Shown here: positions 9,439-18,485 of the stretch, piece after piece | How the letters are laid out: each line of letters starts with the position of its first letter | How positions within the stretch are numbered: position 1 is the stretch's first letter | NCBI RefSeq assembly: GCF_023195695.1 | Contig: NZ_JALPQG010000004.1 | Coordinates: 248,001 to 312,000, forward strand | DNA: 64,000 nt | Direction of reading: 5' to 3' | Source: Aliiroseovarius sp. S1339 | Lineage (GTDB): Bacteria; Pseudomonadota; Alphaproteobacteria; Rhodobacterales; Rhodobacteraceae | Notes under the pieces: model-generated | The model's database searches: none | The model's input: only the letters and a program-made list of their open reading frames with translations | Told to the model about the DNA's origin: nothing | Translations under genes and position numbers: made by a program

Positions 9439-10319
9439 CAGTAATGCACCCTTTTCTCGACAAACTTGAACTGGAGGACGGTCAACAGGCCGACCACGAT
9501 CAGAAGGATCACCGACTGCGCCGAGGATGAGCCTAGATCCTGCCCGACAAACCCGTCCGCAAACACCTTATAGACAAGGATCGTGGTGGATTGTTGCGGC
9601 CCGCCCGAGGTGATGGTGTGGATCACGCCGAAGGTTTCAAAGAAGGAATAGACCACGTTGACCACCAGCAGAAAAAACGTGGTGGGCGACAGAAGTGGCA
9701 AGACGATGGTGAAGAAGCGCCGCCAGAAGCGCGCGCCGTCGATCGCGGCAGCCTCGATCACCGAACGGGGCACCGCTTGCAGGGCGGCAAAGAAAAACAG
9801 GAAGTTATAGCTGATCCGCCCCCATGCCGAGGCGACAACGACCAGCCCCATCGCCTCGTTGCCGTTCAGTACGTGGTTCCAGTCATACCCCAGATTGCCC
9901 AGATACCACGACACCACGCCGACGCGGGTGTTGAACATGAACAGCCACAGCACCCCGGCCACAGCAGGCGCGACCGCATAGGGCCAGATCAGCAGCGTGC
10001 GGTAGACGCCCGCCCCCTTGATCAGACGATCCGCCATCACCGCCAGAAACAGCGCCGGGATCATAGAGACAAGCGTGACGAGGATCGAGAATACTCCCGT
10101 CGTCACGAAGGACGCGCGATAGAACTTGTCCGACAGCAGATATTCGAAATTGCCCAAGCCCACATATTGCATCGACAGCCCGAACGGGTCGGGAATGAAC
10201 AGCGACTGCCAGATCGCCTGCCCCGCCGGATAAAAGAAAAACACCGCCGAGATGATGACCTGCGGCGCAATCAGACACAGTGGCAAAAGCCACCCGCGAA
10301 ATGTGACGCGTTTTTCCAT
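9438..10319 (-). CDS. ugpA: sn-Glycerol-3-phosphate ABC transporter permease UgpA
   Basis: This 293-residue membrane protein strongly resembles Ugp[21 protein letters not shown] at the first membrane span, [20 protein letters not shown] next, [20 protein letters not shown] in the middle, and the EAA loop [17 protein letters not shown]. The C-terminus ends [12 protein letters not shown]. It follows ugpB after a 57 bp gap that contains a perfect 10 bp stem-loop. The starts and stops of ugpA, ugpE and ugpC are nearly abutting, so they form one transcription unit. Confidence 0.93.
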   Translation of the reverse strand: MEKRVTFRGWLLPLCLIAPQVIISAVFFFYPAGQAIWQSLFIPDPFGLSMQYVGLGNFEYLLSDKFYRASFVTTGVFSILVTLVSMIPALFLAVMADRLIKGAGVYRTLLIWPYAVAPAVAGVLWLFMFNTRVGVVSWYLGNLGYDWNHVLNGNEAMGLVVVASAWGRISYNFLFFFAALQAVPRSVIEAAAIDGARFWRRFFTIVLPLLSPTTFFLLVVNVVYSFFETFGVIHTITSGGPQQSTTILVYKVFADGFVGQDLGSSSAQSVILLIVVGLLTVLQFKFVEKRVHY

Positions 10320-10338
10320 GTGAGCCCTCGGAATGGAA

Positions 10339-10363
10339 ACGGCGGGCCGAAATGGCCCGCCGT
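10339..10363 (-). terminator. Intercistronic stem-loop between ugpB and ugpA
   Basis: A perfect 10 bp inverted repeat, ACGGCGGGCC with GGCCCGCCGT, encloses a five-base loop. It sits in the 57 bp gap between the ugpB stop and the ugpA start. It lacks a strong U-tract on the leftward transcript, so I read it as a stem that partly terminates or protects the 3' end of ugpB mRNA. This arrangement commonly makes binding protein more abundant than permeases. Confidence 0.6.
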
Positions 10364-10376
10364 CTTGATGCGTGAC

Positions 10377-11690
10377 TTACTTGTTGGCTTGCTCGAACCG
10401 GCGCAGAAGCGCGTCGCCGCGTTCCTTGGCGCTGTCCATCGCCTCTTGCGCGGTTTTGTCACCGGCCCAGATGCCTTCCAGCTCTTCGTCGATGATGCCG
10501 CGGATCTGGTCAAACGACCCCAGACGAAGGCCCTTGGAATTGGCGGTAGGCTCTTTGGCGGTCATCTGGATCACCGCAATATCAGTGCCTGGGTTTTCTT
10601 CGTAGAACCCAGCCTCTTTGGTGGCGTCGCCCGCGGCGACCGTGATCGGCAGATAGCCGGTGTCCTGATGCCATTGCGCCTGAACCGGGGTCGAAGACAG
10701 GAAGGACAGGAATTCACCCACGCCCTTGTATTCCTCGGCCTCGTGACCCTGCATCACCCACAGGGACGCGCCCCCGATGATGGTGTTTTGCGGCGCGTTG
10801 CCGACACCTTCCCAATAAGGCAACGGGCGCACGTCGAAGGCAAATTGGGCCTCGTCCTTGATGCCCGCGTAACCGGCCGAGCTTTCGGTGAACAACGCGC
10901 ATTCGCCGGCACGGAAGTTTGCGCCGCCTTCATTACGCCGACCGGTGTAGATGAATTCGCCATCCTTGGCCCATTCGCCCATCTTTGTCAGATGCGCCAC
11001 CTGCGCTTCGCCGTTCAAAGCAAGCTCTGTGTCCAGACCGGCAAAGCCGTTGTCCTGCGTGGCAAATGGCACGTCATGATAGGCCGAGAAGTTTTCAAGA
11101 TGGATCCAGCTTTGCCATGCGGTGACCAACGGGCAGTCTTCGCCGCCAGCCTTCAACTGCTCAAGCACCGCATCGACGTTTTGCCACGTGGACAGGTCAG
11201 TGTCGGGGTCCACCCCGGCGGCCTCCATCGCGTCACGGTTCACCCACAGAACGGGCGTGGACGAGTTGAAGGGCAAGGACAGCATCTGGCCGTCTGTGGT
11301 GGTGTAATAGCCTTTGACAGCGCCGATGTAGGCGTCAGAATCGAACGCGGCACCGCTTTCGGCCATCACCTCATAGACGGGCTTGATCGCACCGCCCGCC
11401 GCCATCATCGTGGCGGTGCCAACTTCGAACACCATCAGAACATGGGGTTGTTCGCCCGCACGAAACGCCGCGATCCCGGCGTTCAGGGTTTCCGAATAGT
11501 TGCCCTTGTGGCTGGCAACGACGGTGTAGTCGCTTTGACTGCCGTTGAACTGGTCCACCTGTGCGGCCACAAGCTCGCCCAAACGGCCAGTAAAGGCGTG
11601 CCAGAATTGGATTTCAGTTTGAGCGTATGCCCCGATTGGGGACATCGCAGTGGTTGCGGCAGCAAGTGCGCCAAACACGAGTTTCTTCAC
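10377..11690 (-). CDS. ugpB: Periplasmic glycerol-3-phosphate-binding protein UgpB
   Basis: This 437-residue protein has a signal peptide (MKKLVFGALAAATTAMSPIGAYAQ). The mature start TEIQFWHAFTGRLGELVAAQ matches UgpB-type binding proteins (WWH/FWHAM region). Internal segments such as LPFNSSTPVLWVNRDAMEAA and the C-terminal ANSKGLRLGSFDQIRGIIDE also fit the family. It is the promoter-proximal gene of the operon, 186 bp from the divergent LysR gene. In E. coli ugp is a PhoB target; I cannot point to a convincing Pho box here, and a LysR regulator may have taken over control. Confidence 0.92.
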   Translation of the reverse strand: MKKLVFGALAAATTAMSPIGAYAQTEIQFWHAFTGRLGELVAAQVDQFNGSQSDYTVVASHKGNYSETLNAGIAAFRAGEQPHVLMVFEVGTATMMAAGGAIKPVYEVMAESGAAFDSDAYIGAVKGYYTTTDGQMLSLPFNSSTPVLWVNRDAMEAAGVDPDTDLSTWQNVDAVLEQLKAGGEDCPLVTAWQSWIHLENFSAYHDVPFATQDNGFAGLDTELALNGEAQVAHLTKMGEWAKDGEFIYTGRRNEGGANFRAGECALFTESSAGYAGIKDEAQFAFDVRPLPYWEGVGNAPQNTIIGGASLWVMQGHEAEEYKGVGEFLSFLSSTPVQAQWHQDTGYLPITVAAGDATKEAGFYEENPGTDIAVIQMTAKEPTANSKGLRLGSFDQIRGIIDEELEGIWAGDKTAQEAMDSAKERGDALLRRFEQANK

Positions 11691-11876
11691 TTCATCCTCC
11701 CTTGCACCAAAAAGCGGTGCATTTTCCCAGGTTCAACCACGCAAGCCATCTGGCCATATTGCGTGTCTTGCAAAAGGGTTACATCCCGCTTGACATAATG
11801 CAAGAGCATTTACTGCAACGGTTTTATAACACAGCATTATACCGCTATGCTCAGCCAGTAAGAGAAGGGAGATTGC
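11691..11876. promoter_or_regulatory. Divergent promoter region ugpB / LysR
   Basis: This 186 bp gap between two divergent genes must hold both promoters. An inverted pair CTTGCA (11767-11772) and TGCAAG (11799-11804), plus nearby CTGCAA and TTGCAA words, could be LysR recognition elements. I cannot assign an unambiguous T-N11-A box. The right half (about 11785-11850) is the AT-richer part. Confidence 0.35.
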
Positions 11877-12779
11877 ATGACACACCCATTGCGACTGCGT
11901 CAGCTAGAGGCCCTTATGGCCGTCACACATCACGGGTCCATGACACGTGGTGCGCAGGAATTGGGCGTCAGCCAGCCCGCCGTGAGTCGCCTTCTGTCCG
12001 ATCTGCGCGATGTCTTGGGGTTTAACCTGTTCAACCGTCGCGACGGGCGGTTGGTGCCCACGCAAGAGGTGCGCTTTCTGCTGCCAGATATCCGTCGCGT
12101 GCTAGACATGATGCACCAGATATCGGAGGCCAGTCAGAACATCACAGATAAGAAAGCGGGCCATTTGCGAATTGCTTGCCTGCCCGGTTTTGCCACCAGC
12201 CACCTGCCCGGCGTCGTTGCGGCTTTTCTGCGAGATCGGCCCGGTGTCAGTCTCACGTTGGAACCCGACCGGCCCGAACGCATTCTGGAATGGATGGTGG
12301 GCGAGCAATATGATTTCGGCATCACCGACGGATTCGAAGGCCACCCAGCGGTCGAATACGAACATATCGACATCCGCACCGTCTGTGTGTTTCCGACCGG
12401 GCACAATCTGGCCGGGTTAGAGGTCATCGGCCCGCGTGATTTGACGGACGAGAACCTGATCCACACCCGCCGTGACAGCGCGTTTTTTCGGGATTTGAAC
12501 GAGGCATTTCAGAAAGAAAACACGGCGATTAATTCACTGGTGGAATCGCGCCAGTTTACAGCGGCGTGCGAAATGGTCTGTCAGGGCGTTGGCGTCTCGA
12601 TCGTCAGCGCGCTGGATGCCGCGAAATATGTTGGCCATGGCCTTGACCACCGGCCGTTCACCCCCACGATTCCGCACCGACTGTCGCTGGTGCGCCCCAC
12701 ACTGAAGCAGCCATCCATGATCTCTCTGGAATTCATGGAAGCCTTCGCGGCCAGCTTGGCACCTTACCGGCTTACCTAG
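11877..12779 (+). CDS. LysR-family transcriptional regulator
   Basis: This 300-residue protein has the LysR helix-turn-helix at the N-terminus: LRLRQLEALMAVTHHGSMTR, AQELGVSQPAVSRLLSDLRD, then LFNRRDGRLVPTQE. The remainder resembles the substrate-binding fold (RIACLPGFATSHLPGVVAAF, ITDGFEGHPAVEYE, VCQGVGVSIVSALDA). The last segment is typical of LysR members that activate transport and catabolic operons. Divergent placement opposite ugpB makes the glycerol-phosphate operon its likely target. LysR control of ugp is not the enterobacterial arrangement. Confidence 0.9.
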   Translation: MTHPLRLRQLEALMAVTHHGSMTRGAQELGVSQPAVSRLLSDLRDVLGFNLFNRRDGRLVPTQEVRFLLPDIRRVLDMMHQISEASQNITDKKAGHLRIACLPGFATSHLPGVVAAFLRDRPGVSLTLEPDRPERILEWMVGEQYDFGITDGFEGHPAVEYEHIDIRTVCVFPTGHNLAGLEVIGPRDLTDENLIHTRRDSAFFRDLNEAFQKENTAINSLVESRQFTAACEMVCQGVGVSIVSALDAAKYVGHGLDHRPFTPTIPHRLSLVRPTLKQPSMISLEFMEAFAASLAPYRLT

Positions 12780-12811
12780 CGCGCGCGATGACCTGACACA
12801 AACCAGCGGCC

Positions 12812-13066
12812 CTATTTTTCGCGAATTGTTTCTTTCAGCCAGCGGGCGCGCTCCAACTGCTCTCTGACCATCTCAAGTTTTCGCTCAAGCCGTTGCTTTT
12901 TCGTTTCTTTCGCAGTCTCGCCAAGCTCGGCCTGAAGCGACTGAGCCTTGGCTTCGAGCTTCAGCATGATTTTTTCGACATGCGAGGGTTTGATCTTCTC
13001 AGCCTTACCCTTTTCAAGCCGACCGTAATACTTGTCTAGTTTCTCAACAGCGCTTTCAAGTCCCAT
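12812..13066 (-). CDS. Small charged helical protein, function unknown
   Basis: I use ATG 13066, which has an excellent ribosome site (AAGGGGGC) and gives 84 residues; an upstream ATG would add nine. The protein is highly charged and almost entirely helical in appearance: KLDKYYGRLEKGKAEKIKPS, EKIMLKLEAKAQSLQAELGE, RLERKLEMVREQLERARWL. This suggests a coiled coil. It has no signal peptide or membrane span. It lies downstream of the two phosphate transporter genes on the same strand, 70 bp after the NptA-like stop, so it may be a late member of that operon. I do not recognise a family. Confidence 0.7.
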   Translation of the reverse strand: MGLESAVEKLDKYYGRLEKGKAEKIKPSHVEKIMLKLEAKAQSLQAELGETAKETKKQRLERKLEMVREQLERARWLKETIREK

Positions 13067-13135
13067 TGCAGCCCCCTTTTTGCGACGACACAATATGTCG
13101 ACCGAATGTAATAGCCGTATGATAAGATCTGTTGG

Positions 13136-14968
13136 TCATGGCGCTTGTTCCTTCTTTTTTTCATTCAACGCGCCCATGACAATGGCTGTCAGTTCCTCGT
13201 CATCAAGCGCCAATATGCGTTCCACCTCGGCCATCGCGTCTTCGCGTTCGATGTAATAGGCCCGTGCCGCCCCAAGCAGGTCGCGCATCGCTGATTGGGC
13301 ATAGTTGGAATCGTTCAGAAACGACGTAGCTACGGCGGCATCAAGTTTCCGGTTTCGGATCAATGCCTCGACCCGATCATTGGCTTCGCGCCCGGAACTT
13401 TCCACCTGAACCCGTTCTTGATCCAGCCACAGGCTTGACCGATCCTCGGGGTCAGTCAGATCGAGTTTGCGGATTTCGACGATGATGCGCGCAATCTCAA
13501 TGCGCAGTTGGTTGTAAAGCTCGGTGATCGTCCCCTGTGGCCGTTCGGTATAAAGCGTAGCGTTGCCTCTCAGGTGCTTCACCGCCTTCACGGCCCTGAC
13601 GATCCGTCCGGCCACGTCGCGCAAAGAATAAATCTCTTCCATGACATCTTCGGGCATGCCTTTTGCGCCTGCACGGGTGGCAAATTCGACAATCGCAGAA
13701 TAAAGCGTTTTGACACGCGCCTCGTAGCGTTCGTCGATATCAAACTCGACCGGCTTGCGGCTTGCCCTGACCGTTGCGGCGATGTCCTTCGTTTCAAAAA
13801 GCTCGGTGCGATGCAGGTTTAGCCCGTGCACGATCAGTTCGACCGCATTGTCATACAGATGTTTGACCTCTCGTCGCAGCGCAACCTCGACGGTTTGGGG
13901 AAACTCATCGACCGCCTCGGACAGATATTTTGGTTTGCTCAGATCTTCTTCGGGTTGCTTGATCGTGCGTTCCAGAAAAGCAATCAGGCGATGAAGAAGC
14001 GGCAGCATGATCACCACGCCCAGCGTGTTAAACACCGTGTGGAATACCGCAAGCTTAAGCGTGAAATCATTGTCCGGTATGCCCACCCCAGCCGAGATGA
14101 AATCGACGGTCACGCGGATCGGCCCAATGAATACCAGCGCGACGCCAGCGGTGAGCAGATTGAAGATCAGATGCGCCAGCGCCAGCCGTTTTCCCTGATA
14201 GTTGGCGGTAAACGAGCCGATAATAGCTGTAATCGTCGTGCCGACATTCGCGCCAATCGCCAGCGCCAACGCGTTTTCATAGGATATCTGCCCAGCCGCA
14301 AGGGCGGTGATGATTAGGGTCATCGTGGCGTGGCTGGATTGCATGACCACGGTCGCTGTCGCACCAACCAGCGTATAGACCACCAGCCCCAATAACCCCG
14401 TCAAAGCGAAGCGGGTCAGGTCAAACTGGTCTTTGAAGGATACAAACCCCTCTTTCATATGGTGGATGCCAAGGAACAGAAAACCAAGCCCGGCAAGGAC
14501 AAATCCGAACCCGCGCAGATACTTGTTTTTCTGAAACACCAGCACGATGGCCAGCGCCAACATCGGCAGTGCATAGGCCGAGATATTGACCTTAAGACCA
14601 AACCCCGCGACCAGCCATGCGCCCGTGGTGGTGCCGATATTGGCCCCGAAAATGATCCCAACACCACCTATGAGAGATATAAGCCCAGCCGACAGGAAAG
14701 ATATCGTGATCACCGAGACCAGCGAACTGGATTGCATAATCGTGGTCGTAAGGATGCCAAACCCCATTGATTTGGCGACGGAACCTGTCGCTTTTTCCAG
14801 TGCGGCTTCTAGAAATCCACCGCTGAACAGCTTAAAGCCGTCCTCTAGCATCAACATACCAAACAGAAAAATAGCGACGCCGGCAGCAATTTCCTGGAAA
14901 TCTCGGCTGGCCCAGAAGCCAAAGCTCAGGGCCAGCAGGATAACCGGCAAAAGGAGTTTTTTCATCAT
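13136..14968 (-). CDS. Na+/phosphate cotransporter family protein with PhoU-like C-terminus
   Basis: This 610-residue protein combines an N-terminal NptA/YjbB-type transporter with a cytoplasmic helical domain. The first half has repeated membrane segments and the family's duplicated QSS motif: GILTTTIMQSSSLVSVITIS and TLVGATATVVMQSSHATMTL, with GANIGTT and GANVGTT nearby. From about residue 340 the protein becomes charged and helical, like PhoU. The likely role is sodium-coupled phosphate movement. It follows the PiT gene by 16 bp. Confidence 0.9.
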   Translation of the reverse strand: MMKKLLLPVILLALSFGFWASRDFQEIAAGVAIFLFGMLMLEDGFKLFSGGFLEAALEKATGSVAKSMGFGILTTTIMQSSSLVSVITISFLSAGLISLIGGVGIIFGANIGTTTGAWLVAGFGLKVNISAYALPMLALAIVLVFQKNKYLRGFGFVLAGLGFLFLGIHHMKEGFVSFKDQFDLTRFALTGLLGLVVYTLVGATATVVMQSSHATMTLIITALAAGQISYENALALAIGANVGTTITAIIGSFTANYQGKRLALAHLIFNLLTAGVALVFIGPIRVTVDFISAGVGIPDNDFTLKLAVFHTVFNTLGVVIMLPLLHRLIAFLERTIKQPEEDLSKPKYLSEAVDEFPQTVEVALRREVKHLYDNAVELIVHGLNLHRTELFETKDIAATVRASRKPVEFDIDERYEARVKTLYSAIVEFATRAGAKGMPEDVMEEIYSLRDVAGRIVRAVKAVKHLRGNATLYTERPQGTITELYNQLRIEIARIIVEIRKLDLTDPEDRSSLWLDQERVQVESSGREANDRVEALIRNRKLDAAVATSFLNDSNYAQSAMRDLLGAARAYYIEREDAMAEVERILALDDEELTAIVMGALNEKKKEQAP

Positions 14969-14984
14969 GACGGTATGCGGGCTC

Positions 14985-16559
14985 CTATGGCAGCATCATG
15001 CCGCGCAGCACAAAATAGAACAGCGCCGCCAACACGGCAGACACCGGAACGGTGATGATCCACGCCGACACGATCTTCAGAAGCGAGGAACGATGCACCA
15101 ACTGACGCTTTAAAGCCTTTTGAAGCATCTTGCGCTCGGCGGCGTCAATCACCGCCTCTGGGCCCATTTTCTTTAACTTGTCCAAAATGCGCTGCTTGTC
15201 TTCGGGCGGCGCGTTCAGGAAGGACATCAAAACCTGTTCAACCAGCGCGAAATCCTTTTCGCCTTTGTTTTGATTTAACACGTCTTCGACGACCTGGCTC
15301 ATCCGGCTTTCAAGGAATTCTCGCAAAAAACCCACGCCAAAGACGGCCCCCAAGGCCACATGGGTCGAACTGATCGGCATGCCCAACTGACTGGCGAAGA
15401 TCACGGTGATCGCCGCGGCCAGTGCGATACAGAACGCACGCGAGCGATCCAGTTCGGTGATTTCAGAGCCGACGGTGCGGATCAACTTGGGGCCAAACAA
15501 GGCAAGCCCGACCGAGATGCCCAACGCGCCGATCACCATCACCCATAATGGGATAGAGACTTTGGAGGCCCCCCCTTGCGTATTGGTTAGTGCGTCCACC
15601 ACCCCGGCCAGCGGCCCGACCGCGTTGGCCACGTCATTGGCGCCATGCGCAAAGCTCAGCAGTGCTGCCGAGATGATCAGGGGGACGGTGAACAGCGTGT
15701 TCACCCCATTGCCGTTATTTTCCAGCTTTGGCGCGGCCCTGTTGATCATCGGGCGCACCAGAACGATTGCCGCCAGCCCCACAACAAGACCAATCAGAAC
15801 GGCGTTGAAAAAGTCGATCTCGATCAGCCTTTTTACGCCCTTAAGCGCGATATAGGTGGTAAAGGCCCATGCCATGATGCCGATCATGAAGGGAACAACT
15901 TTGCGCGCGGCCTCGACGGGGTCTTTTTTGAAAAAAATCGTCTTTTGCAGAAAAAAAAGGAATAGGGCCGCAACAACGCCGCCAGTCAGGGGCGAAATAA
16001 CCCAGCTCAGTGCAATTTTGCCCATCGAATCCCAGTTGACGACATCCCAGCCGACGGCAGCGATCCCTGCCCCCATCACACCGCCCACAATCGAATGGGT
16101 CGTCGAGACGGGCGCGCCCAACCATGTGGCCGCGTTCAACCAAAGCGCGGCACCGATCAACGCGCCCATCATCACCCAGATAAACGTATCCGGGTCAGGC
16201 ACATCGGCCGGGTCGATAATCCCTTTCTTCACGGTCGAGACCACGTCCCCACCCGCGATGATGGCACCTGCAGCCTCGAAAACGGCGGCAATCACGATCG
16301 CCCCGGTCAAGGTCAGGGCGAATGATCCCACCGCCGGGCCGACATTGTTGGCAACGTCATTTGCGCCAATGTTCATTGCCATATAGGCCCCGATCACTGC
16401 GGCAGCGATCAACAGGTAAAGCTGGTCGACATGTGCAAAACGCGTACCCGTGTAAACTATCACACCCACTACAAAAAGAATGGCTGTGCCCAATCGCCCG
16501 ACTTCCGAGCGGCTCAGGTCTGCTGCACTTTCAATCTTGAGGTATTCTTTCACTTTCAT
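14985..16559 (-). CDS. Inorganic phosphate transporter, PiT family
   Basis: This 524-residue multi-pass protein carries the two PiT signature repeats: AYMAMNIGANDVANNVGPAV near residue 60 and ALLSFAHGANDVANAVGPLA near residue 300. Matching GAPVSTTHSIVGGVMG and GMPISSTHVALGAVFG segments appear in each half. PiT proteins take up metal-phosphate with protons or sodium. Its position 16 bp ahead of a second, unrelated phosphate transporter is notable. A cytoplasmic loop of about 90 residues (NQNKGEKDFALVEQVLMSFL onward) precedes the last membrane spans. Confidence 0.93.
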   Translation of the reverse strand: MKVKEYLKIESAADLSRSEVGRLGTAILFVVGVIVYTGTRFAHVDQLYLLIAAAVIGAYMAMNIGANDVANNVGPAVGSFALTLTGAIVIAAVFEAAGAIIAGGDVVSTVKKGIIDPADVPDPDTFIWVMMGALIGAALWLNAATWLGAPVSTTHSIVGGVMGAGIAAVGWDVVNWDSMGKIALSWVISPLTGGVVAALFLFFLQKTIFFKKDPVEAARKVVPFMIGIMAWAFTTYIALKGVKRLIEIDFFNAVLIGLVVGLAAIVLVRPMINRAAPKLENNGNGVNTLFTVPLIISAALLSFAHGANDVANAVGPLAGVVDALTNTQGGASKVSIPLWVMVIGALGISVGLALFGPKLIRTVGSEITELDRSRAFCIALAAAITVIFASQLGMPISSTHVALGAVFGVGFLREFLESRMSQVVEDVLNQNKGEKDFALVEQVLMSFLNAPPEDKQRILDKLKKMGPEAVIDAAERKMLQKALKRQLVHRSSLLKIVSAWIITVPVSAVLAALFYFVLRGMMLP

Positions 16560-16675
16560 GGGACCCCCATCCGGCCGAAATACGCCACATCCAGACCACC
16601 GGACCGACGGTCACGGGGCCATGCTACATACACAAGACTGGCACGCAGTATTCCAGGGGAAACTGAGGTGGATCA

Positions 16676-16864
16676 TTGACACAGCTTATCTGCGCCGCCT
16701 GTTCTAAATTTGTAACGCGCCGCGTGGAGGCTGGAGAGTGGGAAGAACCCGGCAACCGCTCATGTCGCGCCTGCCGGGTGTGCTGTGACCGCTACGAATG
16801 CGCACCGGTGTTTGGGTGGTTGATCCCGTGGCGGCATTCATCATTGCCGCCAGGTTTCACTTAA
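16676..16864 (+). CDS. Candidate cysteine-rich small protein (possible zinc ribbon)
   Basis: In the 316 bp gap between the PiT and aldehyde dehydrogenase genes, a 62-codon frame begins with TTG at 16676. It lies five bases after a strong ribosome site (GAGGTG, 16665-16670). The protein contains CAAC near the N-terminus and a CRACRVCCDRYEC cluster in the middle, giving pairs of cysteines spaced as in zinc-binding folds. It ends 12 bp before the convergent dehydrogenase stop. The good ribosome site and cysteine spacing argue for a real gene; its short length and lack of a recognised family argue against certainty. Confidence 0.4.
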   Translation: MTQLICAACSKFVTRRVEAGEWEEPGNRSCRACRVCCDRYECAPVFGWLIPWRHSSLPPGFT

Positions 16865-16875
16865 TCGAAGACCTG

Positions 16876-18393
16876 TCAAACCGCCGCATCGCGCGGCAAC
16901 AGCGCGGCTGGCATATTCTGATACGCCACAGGTCGCAGGAACCGACGGATCGACAGCGTCCCGACACTTGTCGCGCCGAAATTCGTGCTTGCCGGATAGG
17001 GCCCACCATGAACCATGGAATCCACAACCTCGACACCGGTCGGGAAGCCGTTCGCCAACAAGCGGCCAGCCTTGCGTTCAAGCACGGGGAATAAAGTCTG
17101 CGCGGCGTCAGCGTCGGCATCGTCCATATGCAGCGTTACGGTCAGTTGACCTTGCAACCCGCGCGCCAGTGTTTCCATTTCGGCCAATGACGCCACACGA
17201 ACCACCAGACCCAATGGGCCGAAAACCTCTTCATGCAAGGCGGGGTTTGCCAGAAACTCGGAGCCGGTCGTTTCAAACAAGGCAGGGCCCGCGTCGCGAT
17301 CCGCACTATCGGCCACATAGACCCGACGCACAGACCCATCGCCTTGGACGCGATCGCGCCCATTGCAGAAGGCTTTCGCAATGCCATCCGTCAGCATGGT
17401 CTGGGCGGCGATGCCTTCCAAGGCCGTCGCGGCACTTTTCACAAAGCGATCCGCGTCACCCCCGTCAATAACCACAGCGATTCCAGGATTGGTGCAGAAT
17501 TGCCCCGCCCCCATCGTCAAAGACCCGGCCCACCCCTGCCCCAATTCGTCGGCGCGCGCGGCAACCGCCTTTGGCATCATGAACATCGGGTTCACCGACC
17601 CAAGCTCTCCGAAAAATGGGATGGGCTCGGAACGGGCTGCACAAAGATCAAACAGCGCGCGCCCACCAGCCAGACTGCCGGTGAAGCCGACGGCTTTGAT
17701 CAGCGGATGCTGCACGACGGCCTGACCAACGGCGCGATCGCCGCCTTGGATCAGCGAGAACACGCCTTTGGGCATACCTGTGCGTTCGATGGCGGCGTGG
17801 ATGGCTTCTGCGACGATCTCGCCCGTGCCGGGATGTGCGGAATGGCCCTTGACCACAACGGGACACCCAGCCGCCAACGCCGCCGCCGTATCGCCGCCGG
17901 CGACCGAAAATGCCAGCGGGAAGTTTGACGCACCAAACACCGCCACAGGCCCAATCGGGCGCTGCATCATGGTGATCTCGGGGCGCGGCACAGGCTGTCG
18001 ATCAGGAAGGGCTGCATCGTGACGACGGTCAAGATAATCCCCATTTTCAATATGCTGCGCAAACAGGCGCAACTGTCCGACTGTGCGCCCGCGCTCGCCA
18101 TCCAGGCGCGCGGCTGGAAGTCCGGTTTCTTGCGTTCCGATTTCGGTGATCTGTGCTGCGCGCGCGTCAATCTCGTCAGCTATGGCGTTCAGGAACGCGG
18201 CCCGTTCACTGCGCGTTGTATTGCTGTAAGTCCAAAACGCGTCCTCAGCTGCCTCGCAGGCGCGGTCCACAAGATCTGTGGTGCCGACAGAAAACACATG
18301 CGACGGGCCATGTGCCGGCGAGGACGAAAACTTTTCACCCGACGCAATCCATGCGCCAGCAATCAGGTGTTTACCATGAGGAACGAATGTCAT
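16876..18393 (-). CDS. Alpha-ketoglutaric semialdehyde dehydrogenase (2,5-dioxovalerate dehydrogenase)
   Basis: This 505-residue aldehyde dehydrogenase belongs to the subgroup that oxidises 2,5-dioxopentanoate to 2-oxoglutarate. Family features include RPIGPVAVFGASNFPLAFSV, GDTAAALAAGCPVVVKGHSA, the glutamate motif FFGELGSVNP near residue 265 and the catalytic cysteine in GAGQFCTNPG near residue 297. It is the second gene after the DapA-family deaminase gene (92 bp apart, same strand), which would supply exactly this semialdehyde in hydroxyproline breakdown. The same enzyme type also serves sugar-acid pathways, so the pathway rests on the neighbour. Confidence 0.88.
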   Translation of the reverse strand: MTFVPHGKHLIAGAWIASGEKFSSSPAHGPSHVFSVGTTDLVDRACEAAEDAFWTYSNTTRSERAAFLNAIADEIDARAAQITEIGTQETGLPAARLDGERGRTVGQLRLFAQHIENGDYLDRRHDAALPDRQPVPRPEITMMQRPIGPVAVFGASNFPLAFSVAGGDTAAALAAGCPVVVKGHSAHPGTGEIVAEAIHAAIERTGMPKGVFSLIQGGDRAVGQAVVQHPLIKAVGFTGSLAGGRALFDLCAARSEPIPFFGELGSVNPMFMMPKAVAARADELGQGWAGSLTMGAGQFCTNPGIAVVIDGGDADRFVKSAATALEGIAAQTMLTDGIAKAFCNGRDRVQGDGSVRRVYVADSADRDAGPALFETTGSEFLANPALHEEVFGPLGLVVRVASLAEMETLARGLQGQLTVTLHMDDADADAAQTLFPVLERKAGRLLANGFPTGVEVVDSMVHGGPYPASTNFGATSVGTLSIRRFLRPVAYQNMPAALLPRDAAV

Positions 18394-18485
18394 CTGTCAT
18401 ATCCCTTTCAATGGGTTCGGCAATGTGGGCACTAGATCAGGCGGGAAAAGCCCTCCGAATCCAGTCGGCCTTTTTCATTTCGCCG

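Noticed and set aside
9591-11798. A 735-codon rightward open frame
   Set aside because: It lies opposite ugpA and ugpB, is rich in His, Arg and Gln without any domain, and exists only because the codon bias of the leftward genes suppresses stops on the other strand.
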